NCBI GenBank assembly: GCA_036504535.1
Contig: DASXUY010000014.1
Span: forward strand, 227,013 to 291,012
Reading direction: 5' to 3'
DNA: 64,000 nucleotides
Origin: JARLGU01 sp036504535
Lineage (GTDB): Bacteria; Armatimonadota; Armatimonadia; Armatimonadales; Capsulimonadaceae
Within the stretch, counting starts at the first letter, position 1. Every line of letters begins with the position of its first letter. Shown here in pieces: positions 34,901-42,312 of this stretch. Under the pieces are notes generated by a model. It did not search any database. It saw only the letters and a list, made by a program, of their open reading frames with translations, and was not told the DNA's origin. The translations under genes were made by a program, and so were the position numbers.

Positions 34901-35206
34901 CCTCTTTTCAGCGCGAAGCGTCTCGGTCTGCCGCTTGATGCCTTTGAACATCGGGTCGACCATGACCACGGCCAGCAGTATGAGCAGCGATACGGCAAGT
35001 TCCAGCACTTCCGACGGCCTGTCGAAGCCATTGCGCGGCATCAGCAGCATGACCGTTCGCAGCGCCATGCATCCGACACCGGACGCAATCAGCGTCCATG
35101 CCCATTGACGCCCATAGACCCAGTTCATGCGAAGGGCGCAATAGATCGCGGCAAGCTGACAGATCAGCGCTATGGTGAGCAGAATTTGGCCAAAAAGTGA
35201 GTGCAT
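31937..35206 (-). CDS. Hybrid sensor histidine kinase with GAF, PAS, two receiver domains and Hpt
   Basis: Of 1089 residues, about 1-90 form three membrane helices, then a coiled coil (about 90-135). A GAF domain follows (about 135-290; TEHGSVIELVEG-like region, MIVLPLYYDHKVVGVLKV), then PAS/PAC (about 305-430), HisKA (FLANMSHEIRTPMNGILGMT; phospho-acceptor His), HATPase_c (DPGRLRQILVNLVGNAIKFT, GTGLGLAISVKLIDLMGG) and REC1 (RVLIVDDNATNRRILQDM). REC2 carries EILLAEDNTVNQRLA and LVLMDIQMPEMDGFEA. The C-terminal Hpt domain has AHKLKGSVLALGA with its phosphorylatable His. The whole phosphorelay is in one chain, in BarA/TorS style. REC1 keeps its acceptor aspartate (LVLLDGMMPEMDGFE). No output regulator is next to it; the TPR protein downstream is the only operon candidate. 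Confidence 0.93.
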   Translation of the reverse strand: MHSLFGQILLTIALICQLAAIYCALRMNWVYGRQWAWTLIASGVGCMALRTVMLLMPRNGFDRPSEVLELAVSLLILLAVVMVDPMFKGIKRQTETLRAEKRQLAASVKLRQMDIEKAELEKQRIEETLKQERERFTAIIATQNDIATAELDLNAVMSLIVERTQQITAASGAVIELVEGDDTVYRTASGRAASHIGFRRPLATSFSGLSVRSGKIMKADDAEADQRVDIEECRRVGARSMIVLPLYYDHKVVGVLKVLSAEPYAFGDSDMHVLHVMVGLIAAAMSHTADYEAKQALLSERTAALGALQESEQRFKGAFEYSATGMALVEPGGQIVQVNEALCTMLGYPEPDLRAINRRSLVYSEDVLGELKCEQMVLSGEAPTYQNEIRYMHRDGHLVWALQSDSLVRDTEGNPIHFVSQMQDITQRKLAEAELQKAKAAAESATRAKSEFLANMSHEIRTPMNGILGMTELALDTDLTHEQREYLQMVKSSADSLLTIINDILDFSKVEAGKLDLDPIPFPIRDRLGDAMNGLAVRAHGKGLELALDIDKHVPENLIGDPGRLRQILVNLVGNAIKFTEKGEVVVRVEVEQREDNDVLLHFAVRDTGIGIPADRQQRIFEAFAQADSSTTRRYGGTGLGLAISVKLIDLMGGRIWVESEPGNGSVFHFTARVGVQSDAAAARQSDVHLKGLRVLIVDDNATNRRILQDMLTNWEMKPVLVESAAAALEAMRHAREPFPLVLLDGMMPEMDGFELADQIKQHPEFAKATLMMLSSGDRHDDAARCREIGVARYLTKPLKQSDVFNGIISVLGEQLHLTGAPSMHPAPQIADMPLEILLAEDNTVNQRLALRLLEKRGHKVTIANNGKQAVMMWESRPFDLVLMDIQMPEMDGFEATAAIREKEAEVGGHIPIVAMTAHAMKGDRERCLENGMDAYVPKPLQISQLIEAIESLGDQIRKHNEETAAVVTDTPPANSQFDLDAALAQVEGDRELLDEMIDLYFAETPQLMAAIRASVEARSTSDLQKGAHKLKGSVLALGATDAGKAALAVEAAARAGDLGGATAKMGALEAAIKSLDAALKTVRDHVAK

Positions 35207-35634
35207 AAGACGACTGTGTCCCGTTCCGGCGATGCTAATCGACCGGCTATATATTAATCACAATAACAACATTATGGCTAGTTTTCCAAGCAATACAACG
35301 ATGCTAGCAAGTCTTGGAACTATTTCTGTCTACCAGAATTGGCGATCAATAAATGCCTTCGCGTCAAAGTGCGGTATCACGCTCAGTCCGGTGAGTTCGC
35401 TCGTTACACAAGAACTGTAGTTTTACCCGCCATGTTGTCGCCTTAAGGGCTTTCATTTGTCAGTTTTACGTCCATCTGGTATATTCAAGGTAGCTTGGTC
35501 GCGTTCATCGGTCCAGCGCTGCGGCGTTATACTCTTTTGCCTGCGCGCGCGTCGCAATTGACTGCAATGTCCGCCAAGCGAGACTGGATGATACACTGAC
35601 TGTACGTCCTTGAAGCCACGAAAGGATTCGCCTT
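35207..35634. promoter_or_regulatory. Divergent intergenic region with a promoter for the secreted protein
   Basis: TTGTCA (35457-35462) and TATATT (35480-35485), 17 bp apart, form a promoter reading right, with a leader of about 145 nt before ATG 35635. The part nearer the kinase is AT-rich (around 35245-35290) and probably holds the kinase promoter, but no confident boxes were found. Confidence 0.55.
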
Positions 35635-36312
35635 ATGAAACTCCCCGCAACATTTGCCATCGCTGCGGCGCTGATCGCCATCTTATGTGCCGCGCCCAGC
35701 AACGCCGCTCCTTACGCCGAAACCTTCAGCGCTGCCGCAGTTGGAAGCGCATTCCCTGCAGGCTGGAATATCCCAGCCGCCGACTTTACACTCGTTCCGG
35801 GCGCTCTTGTCTCTAACGGTAACGGTGCCAAGTCTTTCGCCGTATGGAACACCGTTCCTGCGGGCAACTCGGTCACCTACACCGCGACCATCACCGCTGT
35901 CGAAGCGCCTGGAAAGGGCTGGGACGCGGCGGGTATTGGCATATGGGTAGACAACGATAACTACTGGCAGTTGGCGCTTATTCAGCCTCCTGCGGAAATG
36001 ACGAACCTTAAGAATTTCACCGAGTTGGCAGAAATGTACAACAAGGAGTGGAACTCGCAAGGTGCCGGTGCTAAGGCCCTCACGGCACTTCCGGTATCGT
36101 CAGGGTTTGAGTGGAAACCCGGCGTCCCGTATCAGTTCAAGCTGGTCGTGAGCCCGGATCAAATCCTCGGGACGATTTCCGATGCTGGCGTGGTCAAGGC
36201 CCAGCGCGGCTTCAAGTTCAACAACCCTGCCGTCACTAAGGGCAAGCCAGTGCTTATCTCTGGCGGGTTCAAGGCTCGCTTCACCGATGTCAAGGCCGAA
36301 GTCGCCCCGTAA
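35635..36312 (+). CDS. Secreted protein with a LamG/DUF1080-like beta-sandwich fold
   Basis: This 225-residue protein has a clear signal peptide (MKLPATFAIAAALIAILCAA ending PSNAA). One domain then resembles concanavalin-like family-16 modules: AGIGIWVDNDNYWQLALIQP, then WKPGVPYQFKLVVSPDQILG and VLISGGFKARFTDVKAE. Such modules bind or process carbohydrate, but no catalytic motif is evident. AAAGGA lies upstream of the ATG. A bidirectional hairpin terminator follows. Confidence 0.6.
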   Translation: MKLPATFAIAAALIAILCAAPSNAAPYAETFSAAAVGSAFPAGWNIPAADFTLVPGALVSNGNGAKSFAVWNTVPAGNSVTYTATITAVEAPGKGWDAAGIGIWVDNDNYWQLALIQPPAEMTNLKNFTELAEMYNKEWNSQGAGAKALTALPVSSGFEWKPGVPYQFKLVVSPDQILGTISDAGVVKAQRGFKFNNPAVTKGKPVLISGGFKARFTDVKAEVAP

Positions 36313-36335
36313 CCATTACCCGTAACAGAACTCAA

Positions 36336-36371
36336 ACAGCCCGGCGACCCTTGTAAGGTTCGCCGGGCTGT
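36336..36371. terminator. Hairpin between convergent genes
   Basis: ACAGCCCGGCGA (36336-36347) pairs perfectly with TCGCCGGGCTGT (36360-36371). It lies between the stops of two convergent genes and can end both transcripts, although the T-run is short (TTGATTT). Confidence 0.7.
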
Positions 36372-36398
36372 TGATTTGTGCATTGTGTCCGCTGGGCG

Positions 36399-37574
36399 CT
36401 ACTTCGCGCCGGAGATGTCGAACTTCCACTTCAGACCATTGGCCGCCTGATACGTGTATTTCACAAGCTGGGCAGTTTTCGGCACCATGAAAATGTCACG
36501 AACCGTATAGACCTGCCCTGGCGCGATAACATGCGACGACTCGGGCTCCTCGTCGGCTTTCGCCTTGCGGACGCCCCAGACTGAGTAGTTCTCACCATCA
36601 GTATCGGTCAACGCCACGACGCTGCCATCCTGGGATTCGTAGACCGTCAGTTCGTGTTTGGCAACCGTCGTAAGGGCCAAAGTAGCAACTGCCCATCGCT
36701 TACCGTCATCAGCTGGCGAATCGTGAAACTTGGCGTCGTCTGGTAGGAACGTGAACGAAACTAGCTTTACGCCATAATCGTTCGACACAGCGAGCACGCC
36801 TGCCCCTGGCTTGCCGCCGTTGAGTTCGTCGGGCACCACAGAGCCCGTCTTGTCCGCCGGGTCTCGCTGCCCTTCGGGAAGTGGCGTGATCACGTTTGCG
36901 GGGTCGCCAGCGGCACCGGAGTTGGCGAGGGTAGCATCGGCCATGTAGTAGCGTATGACGTCCTCGGACGTGCCCGCTCGTCCCTGGTTCACGATCACCT
37001 TCACAATATGCGCATCACGAGCCACGGCAAATCCCAAGCGGAGAGGATCGTTCGCTGCGGGTTGACCATATCCCTGGCCCGGCTTCAAGTTTGGTGAAAA
37101 CTCCTTGTCGCCAGTGCTCTCGAGCGCGAGGCATCCAGAGCCGACATCGTACTTCTGCCCTTTGTCGTCGAATGCTGATATCAGCCCACCAAAATCGCCA
37201 ATATAGTTGTCGTCAGAGCGAGCGTTCTTCACCGCCAGCGTAAACACGAGAAGCTTTTCTGACGTTCTCGGGTAGATTTTCGTGTAGCAAGCAAACGGTG
37301 TGATCTGATAGTTCGCCGAAAGTATTTGGAAGTTGATGGTGCTCTTGAGAGTATAGATGGTGCCGAACTTGCCGTTGCCACCATTAAGCTGTCCCTGCCC
37401 TTTTGTTTGGTTCACAACGGGCTGCTTCTTGGCTGTGGGCTTCTTCGTGGCGGCGGCGCTGGCAGGCGTGTGTGCTACTGCGCCAATTGATGCCCCGCAC
37501 GCTACGACTGTTACCAAAGCACCTATCATGCGACGCGAGCGAAACAGACTCAACTGTGACGATCCTTCAAACAT
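36399..37574 (-). CDS. Secreted protein with two DUF4352-like domains, function unknown
   Basis: This 391-residue protein has a signal peptide (RRMIGALVTVVACGASIGAV ending in ASAAA), then a lysine/threonine-rich linker (TKKPTAKKQP). Two similar beta-domains follow: about 65-215 (EKLLVFTLAVKNARSDDNYI) and about 265-390 (KRWAVATLALTTVAKHELTV, VYTVRDIFMVPKTAQLVKYT). This looks like duplicated DUF4352/Ig-like modules found in extracytoplasmic proteins. The ATG (37574) has GGAGGT 6 nt upstream, and that ribosome site lies inside a perfect 17-bp inverted repeat, so translation may be controlled. Its role is unknown. Confidence 0.62.
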   Translation of the reverse strand: MFEGSSQLSLFRSRRMIGALVTVVACGASIGAVAHTPASAAATKKPTAKKQPVVNQTKGQGQLNGGNGKFGTIYTLKSTINFQILSANYQITPFACYTKIYPRTSEKLLVFTLAVKNARSDDNYIGDFGGLISAFDDKGQKYDVGSGCLALESTGDKEFSPNLKPGQGYGQPAANDPLRLGFAVARDAHIVKVIVNQGRAGTSEDVIRYYMADATLANSGAAGDPANVITPLPEGQRDPADKTGSVVPDELNGGKPGAGVLAVSNDYGVKLVSFTFLPDDAKFHDSPADDGKRWAVATLALTTVAKHELTVYESQDGSVVALTDTDGENYSVWGVRKAKADEEPESSHVIAPGQVYTVRDIFMVPKTAQLVKYTYQAANGLKWKFDISGAK

Positions 37575-37576
37575 GG

Positions 37577-37611
37577 AACTACCTCCAGAGAATCATTCTC
37601 TGGAGGTAGTT
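37577..37611. promoter_or_regulatory. Perfect inverted repeat masking the ribosome binding site
   Basis: Arms 37577-37593 and 37595-37611 (17 nt each, one central base) are exact reverse complements. In the mRNA of the minus-strand secreted protein, the downstream arm contains the GGAGGT Shine-Dalgarno, 6 nt from the start codon. The structure would hide it. An operator or a mobile-element end are alternatives. Confidence 0.7.
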
Positions 37612-37675
37612 ATGCTACTTTACAAGCGAATCCTTCCGCTTGTGTGCAGAAGTTCACACTCAACAGCGGTTCAGC

Positions 37676-37795
37676 CTAAACGCGCGGCGCAATCTCCTCG
37701 TCCGTGAAGTAGCAGCTCGGGTCCATCCCCAGCCAGTCGCCTGTCGCGGCTTCGGCGCGGGTGCGGAGGTTGCCGTTGCACATTGCCACAAACCG
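37676..37795 (-). pseudogene. Duplicated 3' end of the upstream radical SAM gene
   Basis: Positions 37683-37795 match 39162-39274 with 7 mismatches in 113 aligned bases and no gap. The minus-strand translation is RFVAMCNGNLRTRAEAATGD, then WLGMDPSCYFTDEEIAPR, ending at a TAG. It reproduces only the last ~38 codons of the radical SAM protein (39155-40315), including part of the cysteine-rich tail. It lies just beyond the Fic gene, marking the far side of the inserted segment. Confidence 0.9.
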
Positions 37796-37841
37796 TTGAA
37801 GTCAACGGTGTCATTAATACGGCTATTGGCTAGCGTCGCCC

Positions 37842-38915
37842 TCATTCAGCTTCCCCGGTCAAAATCCGCCACAGAGCCAAGTTGACGTAATAGTTAGATC
37901 GTCCGACCTTGCGTTTGTCCAGGATGCCGCCCGCTGCGAGTTCGTCGAGATACTTGGTGGCGGGCCGACGTGTGACGTTTAGGTCCCGCATGAGAAACTC
38001 GATTTTTGTATACGGATGTGTAAAGAGGTTGGTTACGAGATCTTGACTGTAGAACTTATAATCGGCGCGGATCCGGCGCTTCGTTGCGGTCAATGCTTCG
38101 TCGATGGCCCGAACGGTACCAATCGTGTCTGCCGCCGTCTCTTCCACCGCAGTGAGCATATACTCGGCCCATGCTTCCCAATCGCCTTCCTCTCGAACCG
38201 CCCCTAAGAGTTTATAGTATGCGGCTTTGTGCTTAATAATATAGCGGCTGATATACAGTATGGGAATATCGAGCAGCCCTTCTTTCACGAGGTAAAGGAT
38301 GTTAACGATGCGTCCAGTTCTACCGTTACCATCGTAGAATGGGTGGATGCTCTCAAATTGATAGTGCATGATCGCCATTTTGATCAGTGGGTCCGCATCG
38401 AAGACCGACGCGTCGTTAATAAATCGCTCTAGTTCCGCCAACAGGGAGAGAATCTCGTCGGGATGCTGGGGAGGCGTATAAACCGTGTTCCCGGCGCTGT
38501 CCTTGAGAACTGTTCCGGGGAGCTTGCGAATCCCCGCTCTGTTTTGTTCGAGAACTGATTGTATCTCGACAAGTTGGTTGATGGTTAGCAGCCCGCTCTT
38601 TGTAACTCCCTCGAACCCCGTATAGAGCGCTTGACGATATCGGTTCACTTCCTTCGCAGCTGCATTCAATACACCGTCTGCTCCGATTTCATCTTTGAAT
38701 AGCTCATCGTGCGTGGTAACAATATTCTCGATTTCCGAACTATCCTTGGCTTCTTGAATTGCGAGCGAATTGATAAGGATGGCCTGATTGGGAATAGATG
38801 CTGCTAACCCTTTGAGTTCGGCCAGCTTGCGTCCTGCCGCTACGAGGCGCTTTGTAATGCGTATCTCTTGAAATTGACCGGGGGCAAGATTGCTAAGGGG
38901 TTGTAAATTATCCAT
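37842..38915 (-). CDS. Fic family protein (class II-like AMPylase)
   Basis: This 357-residue protein has the Fic catalytic loop HPFYDGNGRTGR (about residue 190-200), with the conserved His, the Mg-binding Asp and the anion-hole glycines. An N-terminal inhibitory helix carries SSEIENI, matching the class II (S/T)xxxE(G/N) motif, so AMP transfer is probably self-inhibited. A C-terminal winged-helix-like region (IEFLMRDLNVTRRPATKYLDEL) suggests DNA or partner binding. ATG 38915 has GAGGAG upstream; the track's longer start adds 27 residues with no support. It is flanked by the duplicated radical SAM tail, so it looks inserted. Likely targets are unknown; stress or defence roles are typical of the family. 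Confidence 0.93.
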   Translation of the reverse strand: MDNLQPLSNLAPGQFQEIRITKRLVAAGRKLAELKGLAASIPNQAILINSLAIQEAKDSSEIENIVTTHDELFKDEIGADGVLNAAAKEVNRYRQALYTGFEGVTKSGLLTINQLVEIQSVLEQNRAGIRKLPGTVLKDSAGNTVYTPPQHPDEILSLLAELERFINDASVFDADPLIKMAIMHYQFESIHPFYDGNGRTGRIVNILYLVKEGLLDIPILYISRYIIKHKAAYYKLLGAVREEGDWEAWAEYMLTAVEETAADTIGTVRAIDEALTATKRRIRADYKFYSQDLVTNLFTHPYTKIEFLMRDLNVTRRPATKYLDELAAGGILDKRKVGRSNYYVNLALWRILTGEAE

Positions 38916-39093
38916 CCAAAGACTCCTCTTCCGCCAATATATGGTCACAGATGGTCTGTTTTGTGTACATGTTACCAGGATATGCGCACGATACACCAGT
39001 TTTGTGCATATATTTCAGCGGGGTGCACACAGCCTCATGATTAAGGGACTCGCAAACAATGTTATCGTGTCGCGCGTGTGAGCCTGGATATTG

Positions 39094-39128
39094 GAACAAT
39101 AAAGACCCAGGGCGGCTGCCCTGGGTCT
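39094..39128 (-). terminator. Intrinsic terminator after the radical SAM gene
   Basis: AGACCCAGGGC (39103-39113) and GCCCTGGGTCT (39118-39128) pair perfectly with a 4-nt loop. On the minus strand this is followed by TTTATTGTT. It lies 27 bp past the stop codon at 39155-39157. No copy of this terminator accompanies the duplicated tail at 37676. Confidence 0.85.
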
Positions 39129-39154
39129 CGCTATCGAATGTTTTGCTCCTCGAA

Positions 39155-40315
39155 CTACGCTCGCGGCGCAATTTCCTCGTCCGTGAGGTAGCAGCTCGGG
39201 TCCATCCCCAGCCAGTCGCCGGTCGCGGCTTCGGCACGGGTGCGGAGGTTGCCGTTGCACACGTCCACAAACCGGCACGCCTGGCAGCGGGCGGGTAGAT
39301 GGCTACGACGGTCCCGCAGGATGGCGAGGCGAGGGTCGGTGGCGTCGCCCCAGATCTGGCTGAACGGCGCAGTGCGGACATTGCCGCAGTCGTAGTGCCA
39401 GCTAAACTGGTCGTAGTGTACATTGCCCATCGGGTCGACAGCAGCTATGTTGCAGCCAGATCGATTGCCTCCGGTGCCAGCGAGCCGCTCGTGGACAACT
39501 GCGGCGCGTGCCGGGTCGGTTTTCTCCAGCGCCAGCAGCGTGTACGCGGCGTCGGCGTGGTTGTCGACGGTCAGCACCTCAAGGTCCACACCACGAGCCT
39601 GCAGCGCACGTGTGCGCTCAAAGATGGTGTCAACGACTTCGCGAGTTTCCTGAGCAGTCAGGTCGACCTTCTGCATTTTTCCACCTCGTCCGGAATAGGC
39701 GAGGTGGTAGACGCACAGCCGCTGCACATCGTGTTCCACACAGAGGTCGATAATCGGGTCAAGGTCTTCCTTGTTCAACGCATGAACCGTGAACCGCATT
39801 CCGACGCGAATATTGTGGCGACGGCATCGGTCAATGGCTTCGAGCGTCTTGTTGAATGCGCCCTTCATGCCGCGGAGCTTATCGTGCCGCTCAGGGACAC
39901 CGTCGACGCTGATACCCGCGTACTTGAGGCCGACTTCAGATAGCAGACCAGCCATCTTATCATCGATAAGCAGCCCGTTCGTCGAGAGCGTGCATTGGAG
40001 CCCGATAGATCGTGCGTAGCGGATGAGTTCCGGCGTATCTTCGCGAGCAAGTGGTTCACCGCCGCTGAAAAGAACGGCGGGCACATTGAACGCACGCAGG
40101 TCGTCGAGTAGCTTGATGCCCTCTTCATGCGTCAACTCGCCTTCGGCCGGGCCGGGGGTGGCGGATGCGTAGCAGTGAACGCACCGCAGGTTGCATGCGC
40201 GCGTGACCGCCCAAACGACGACAGGACGAGGTGCGCCTTCCGCTGATCGGTGTCCGTATCGCAGGCGCTCATTGCCTGTTTCATGATCGCATAAGAGATT
40301 GCTAACGCTTAACAT
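39155..40315 (-). CDS. Radical SAM/SPASM protein of the NirJ/AhbC (heme d1 / alternative heme pathway) type
   Basis: This 386-residue protein has the radical SAM triad TRACNLRCVHCYAS (Cx3Cx2C), the SAM-binding GGEP, and a C-terminal SPASM-like cysteine cluster (CNIAAVDPMGNVHYDQFSWH, then CQACRFVDVCNGNLRTRAEA and CYLTDEEIAPR). That tail closely resembles NirJ and AhbC, which act on siroheme-derived tetrapyrroles (loss of acetate or propionate side chains). With a second radical SAM gene and a hemerythrin gene upstream on the same strand, a role in heme or heme d1 formation is likely; I cannot separate the two. Its terminator follows. Its last 113 bp are duplicated at 37683-37795 beyond the Fic gene. 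Confidence 0.86.
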   Translation of the reverse strand: MLSVSNLLCDHETGNERLRYGHRSAEGAPRPVVVWAVTRACNLRCVHCYASATPGPAEGELTHEEGIKLLDDLRAFNVPAVLFSGGEPLAREDTPELIRYARSIGLQCTLSTNGLLIDDKMAGLLSEVGLKYAGISVDGVPERHDKLRGMKGAFNKTLEAIDRCRRHNIRVGMRFTVHALNKEDLDPIIDLCVEHDVQRLCVYHLAYSGRGGKMQKVDLTAQETREVVDTIFERTRALQARGVDLEVLTVDNHADAAYTLLALEKTDPARAAVVHERLAGTGGNRSGCNIAAVDPMGNVHYDQFSWHYDCGNVRTAPFSQIWGDATDPRLAILRDRRSHLPARCQACRFVDVCNGNLRTRAEAATGDWLGMDPSCYLTDEEIAPRA

Positions 40316-40501
40316 GGTCTACATCCTTTATAGCGCCATCGCTGACTTCAAAATCTATACGTTTTCAAGTGCCCATGGACATTCTTATGTCCGGTGTTTT
40401 CAAATACCTTGCCGGAATCTCTTTACCTTTCCTTCAGGAGAGGAACGGACCCGCGAAGCGGGAAGGAGAGGTCTTCTCAGCCGTATTTCACTATCGCTCG
40501 C

Positions 40502-41671
40502 CTAACCTGCAGTGGCAAGCACCTTCGCTTCGTTCGCTTCTCGTATCACCTTGGGGAGATACACACAGTCTGGCTCAGCGGCCAGCGGGTCGCGGGTCAG
40601 GCCGAACGCCCTTGCCCGGCTTCCTCCGCAGATTGACCGGTACTCGCAGATGCCGCACTTGCCGCCCAGCTTGTCCGGGTCGCGCATATCGAGGAACGTT
40701 TGCGACGTTTGGTAAATATCGACGATGGACTCGTCCGGGAAACGACCGCAGGCGATGGCCATAAATCCGCTGGGATACACCGTGCCCGTGTGGCTAACAA
40801 ACATCACGCCCTTGCCATCATTGACGCCAATCGGAGCACGCTGGATGCGGTCTTGGAGCGGACGACTTATAAACTCTGCGGTGGCGGTCGGGGTAGGAAT
40901 GTTCTGATCTGGAGCGGGAACTCCCATCTTCTGCATCACATAGCGGCGATAATGATGCGCCTCGGTGGTCTTGATGGCGTACGACTGCTTCTGTGATTGG
41001 AGCCACAGGGTTTCGAACACCTCTTCATACTGATGCGGCAGGATTCGCTCTTCGGCAAGCCCGCGGCCGATAGGCACCAGGAAGAACACTGACCACAGGA
41101 CTATGCCCTGACTGGCGAGCAACTCGGCGATCGCGTTGATCTGGTGGACGTTGCGCTTCGTGACCGTCGTGTTGATCTGCACTGTTACCCCGGCTTCACG
41201 AGCATCTCGCAGAATTTCGAACGTTCGCGCGAAGCTTCCGGGCACGCCGCGGAAGTTGTCGTGGGTTTCGGCGTCAACACCATCCAGGCTCACCGCGAGG
41301 CGGCTAATGCCTGCGTCCCGCAGCCCTCGGATAGCCTCGGCGGTTACTAGCGGTGTTGCCGACGGCGTCATTGCCGTCGTCAACCCCGCATCCGTGGCGT
41401 AGCGCACAAGATCAAAGATATCTGCGCGCTTCATCGGATCGCCGCCAGTGAAAACGAGTGTCGGCTTCTTGGGGAAAGAGGCGAACTGATCCAGCAGCAT
41501 CTTGGACTGCGCGGTATTCAGCTCGTGGACGTGACTCTTCGGCTGAGCGCACGCGCGGCAATGCTTGCAGACGAGATCGCATGCCCTCGTCACTTCGTAG
41601 AACGCCACAAAGGGCCCAATCGGGAAATCGTCCTTGGTGTACATCTGGGGCATGATCGGATCTGCTGGCAT
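40502..41671 (-). CDS. Radical SAM protein, TIGR04053-like (AhbD-related)
   Basis: This 389-residue protein has TRACDLVCKHCRACA (Cx3Cx2C triad), the GGDP motif in VFTGGDPMKR, ATPSATPLV and a C-terminal SPASM-like cluster (CGICEYRSICGGSRARAFG, then PDCVYLP). This fits the TIGR04053 group, a close relative of heme-forming AhbD. The ATG at 41671 is set by AGGAG upstream and overlaps the hemerythrin stop (TAATG), so the two genes are coupled. It is followed 186 bp later by the second radical SAM gene. The function as an iron-coproporphyrin decarboxylase is inferred from family and context; other peptide or tetrapyrrole maturases are possible. Confidence 0.82.
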   Translation of the reverse strand: MPADPIMPQMYTKDDFPIGPFVAFYEVTRACDLVCKHCRACAQPKSHVHELNTAQSKMLLDQFASFPKKPTLVFTGGDPMKRADIFDLVRYATDAGLTTAMTPSATPLVTAEAIRGLRDAGISRLAVSLDGVDAETHDNFRGVPGSFARTFEILRDAREAGVTVQINTTVTKRNVHQINAIAELLASQGIVLWSVFFLVPIGRGLAEERILPHQYEEVFETLWLQSQKQSYAIKTTEAHHYRRYVMQKMGVPAPDQNIPTPTATAEFISRPLQDRIQRAPIGVNDGKGVMFVSHTGTVYPSGFMAIACGRFPDESIVDIYQTSQTFLDMRDPDKLGGKCGICEYRSICGGSRARAFGLTRDPLAAEPDCVYLPKVIREANEAKVLATAG

Positions 41672-42312
41672 TATTTCCACTCCTGGTTCAGCGCTGAATC
41701 CTGCTTGTCGAGAACAGCCCTGAGTGCGCGCCTCGTAGAGCATCGGTCGGCGGATGCCGGGCTGTCAGGGTCGAGGCCGCGCCGCATGGCCATTTCTCGG
41801 CCAATCATCGCGATCTCCAGCGGCGCCAATATGTCGCCCGCAACCCTGAAAATCACATCGTCTTCTATTGCGATATGGCTCTTGTACGTATCTCGCACGG
41901 CAACGAGAATTGCACGCAGCGTCGCGAGTTCTTCGTCGCTGATTGCCTTCCGGTTAATCCATTTGCGCCCGATGCGCTCAATCTCGTCATGGGCTCGCGT
42001 TAGCGTTCGGTGCTCCTGCTCAAGATCGCGAATGGCCGCTACTGCGTCCCGGGCAGATACAGAATTATCCGAGAGCAGTCTGGGAAATAGCGAGACCTCC
42101 TCGTCGGCTGTATGGAGGGCAATAGCGGAGTGAAAGTATCGTAGCGCTAGCTCAAAATTACGCCGTGTGTCGCCGTCGAGCTCGATGCCGCCATGTTCCT
42201 CCACGACACCGATCAGCACACCTAGAAACCGTTCAATTCGCCGGTGGCAATCACCCAGAAGCCGCAAAGGTTCCGCGAAATCGTTCAATTGGTCTTGTTC
42301 AGATTCGGGCAT
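41671..42312 (-). CDS. Hemerythrin HHE-domain protein
   Basis: This 213-residue, mainly helical protein has hemerythrin-like diiron ligands: an N-terminal helix with CHRRIERFL, then YFHSAIALHTADEEVSLFP (HxxxE-type), EQEHRTLTRAH, and YKSHIAIEDDVIF. Such proteins bind O2, NO or repair iron centres. It is the first gene of a coupled unit with the TIGR04053-type and NirJ/AhbC-type radical SAM proteins, suggesting protection of, or iron supply to, tetrapyrrole synthesis. It shares one nucleotide with the next gene (TAATG). Confidence 0.85.
   Translation of the reverse strand: MPESEQDQLNDFAEPLRLLGDCHRRIERFLGVLIGVVEEHGGIELDGDTRRNFELALRYFHSAIALHTADEEVSLFPRLLSDNSVSARDAVAAIRDLEQEHRTLTRAHDEIERIGRKWINRKAISDEELATLRAILVAVRDTYKSHIAIEDDVIFRVAGDILAPLEIAMIGREMAMRRGLDPDSPASADRCSTRRALRAVLDKQDSALNQEWK

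Noticed and set aside
36399..37574. Assignment as a heme or copper chaperone from the nearby radical SAM genes
   Set aside because: No metal-binding motif; the domains look like generic DUF4352 modules.
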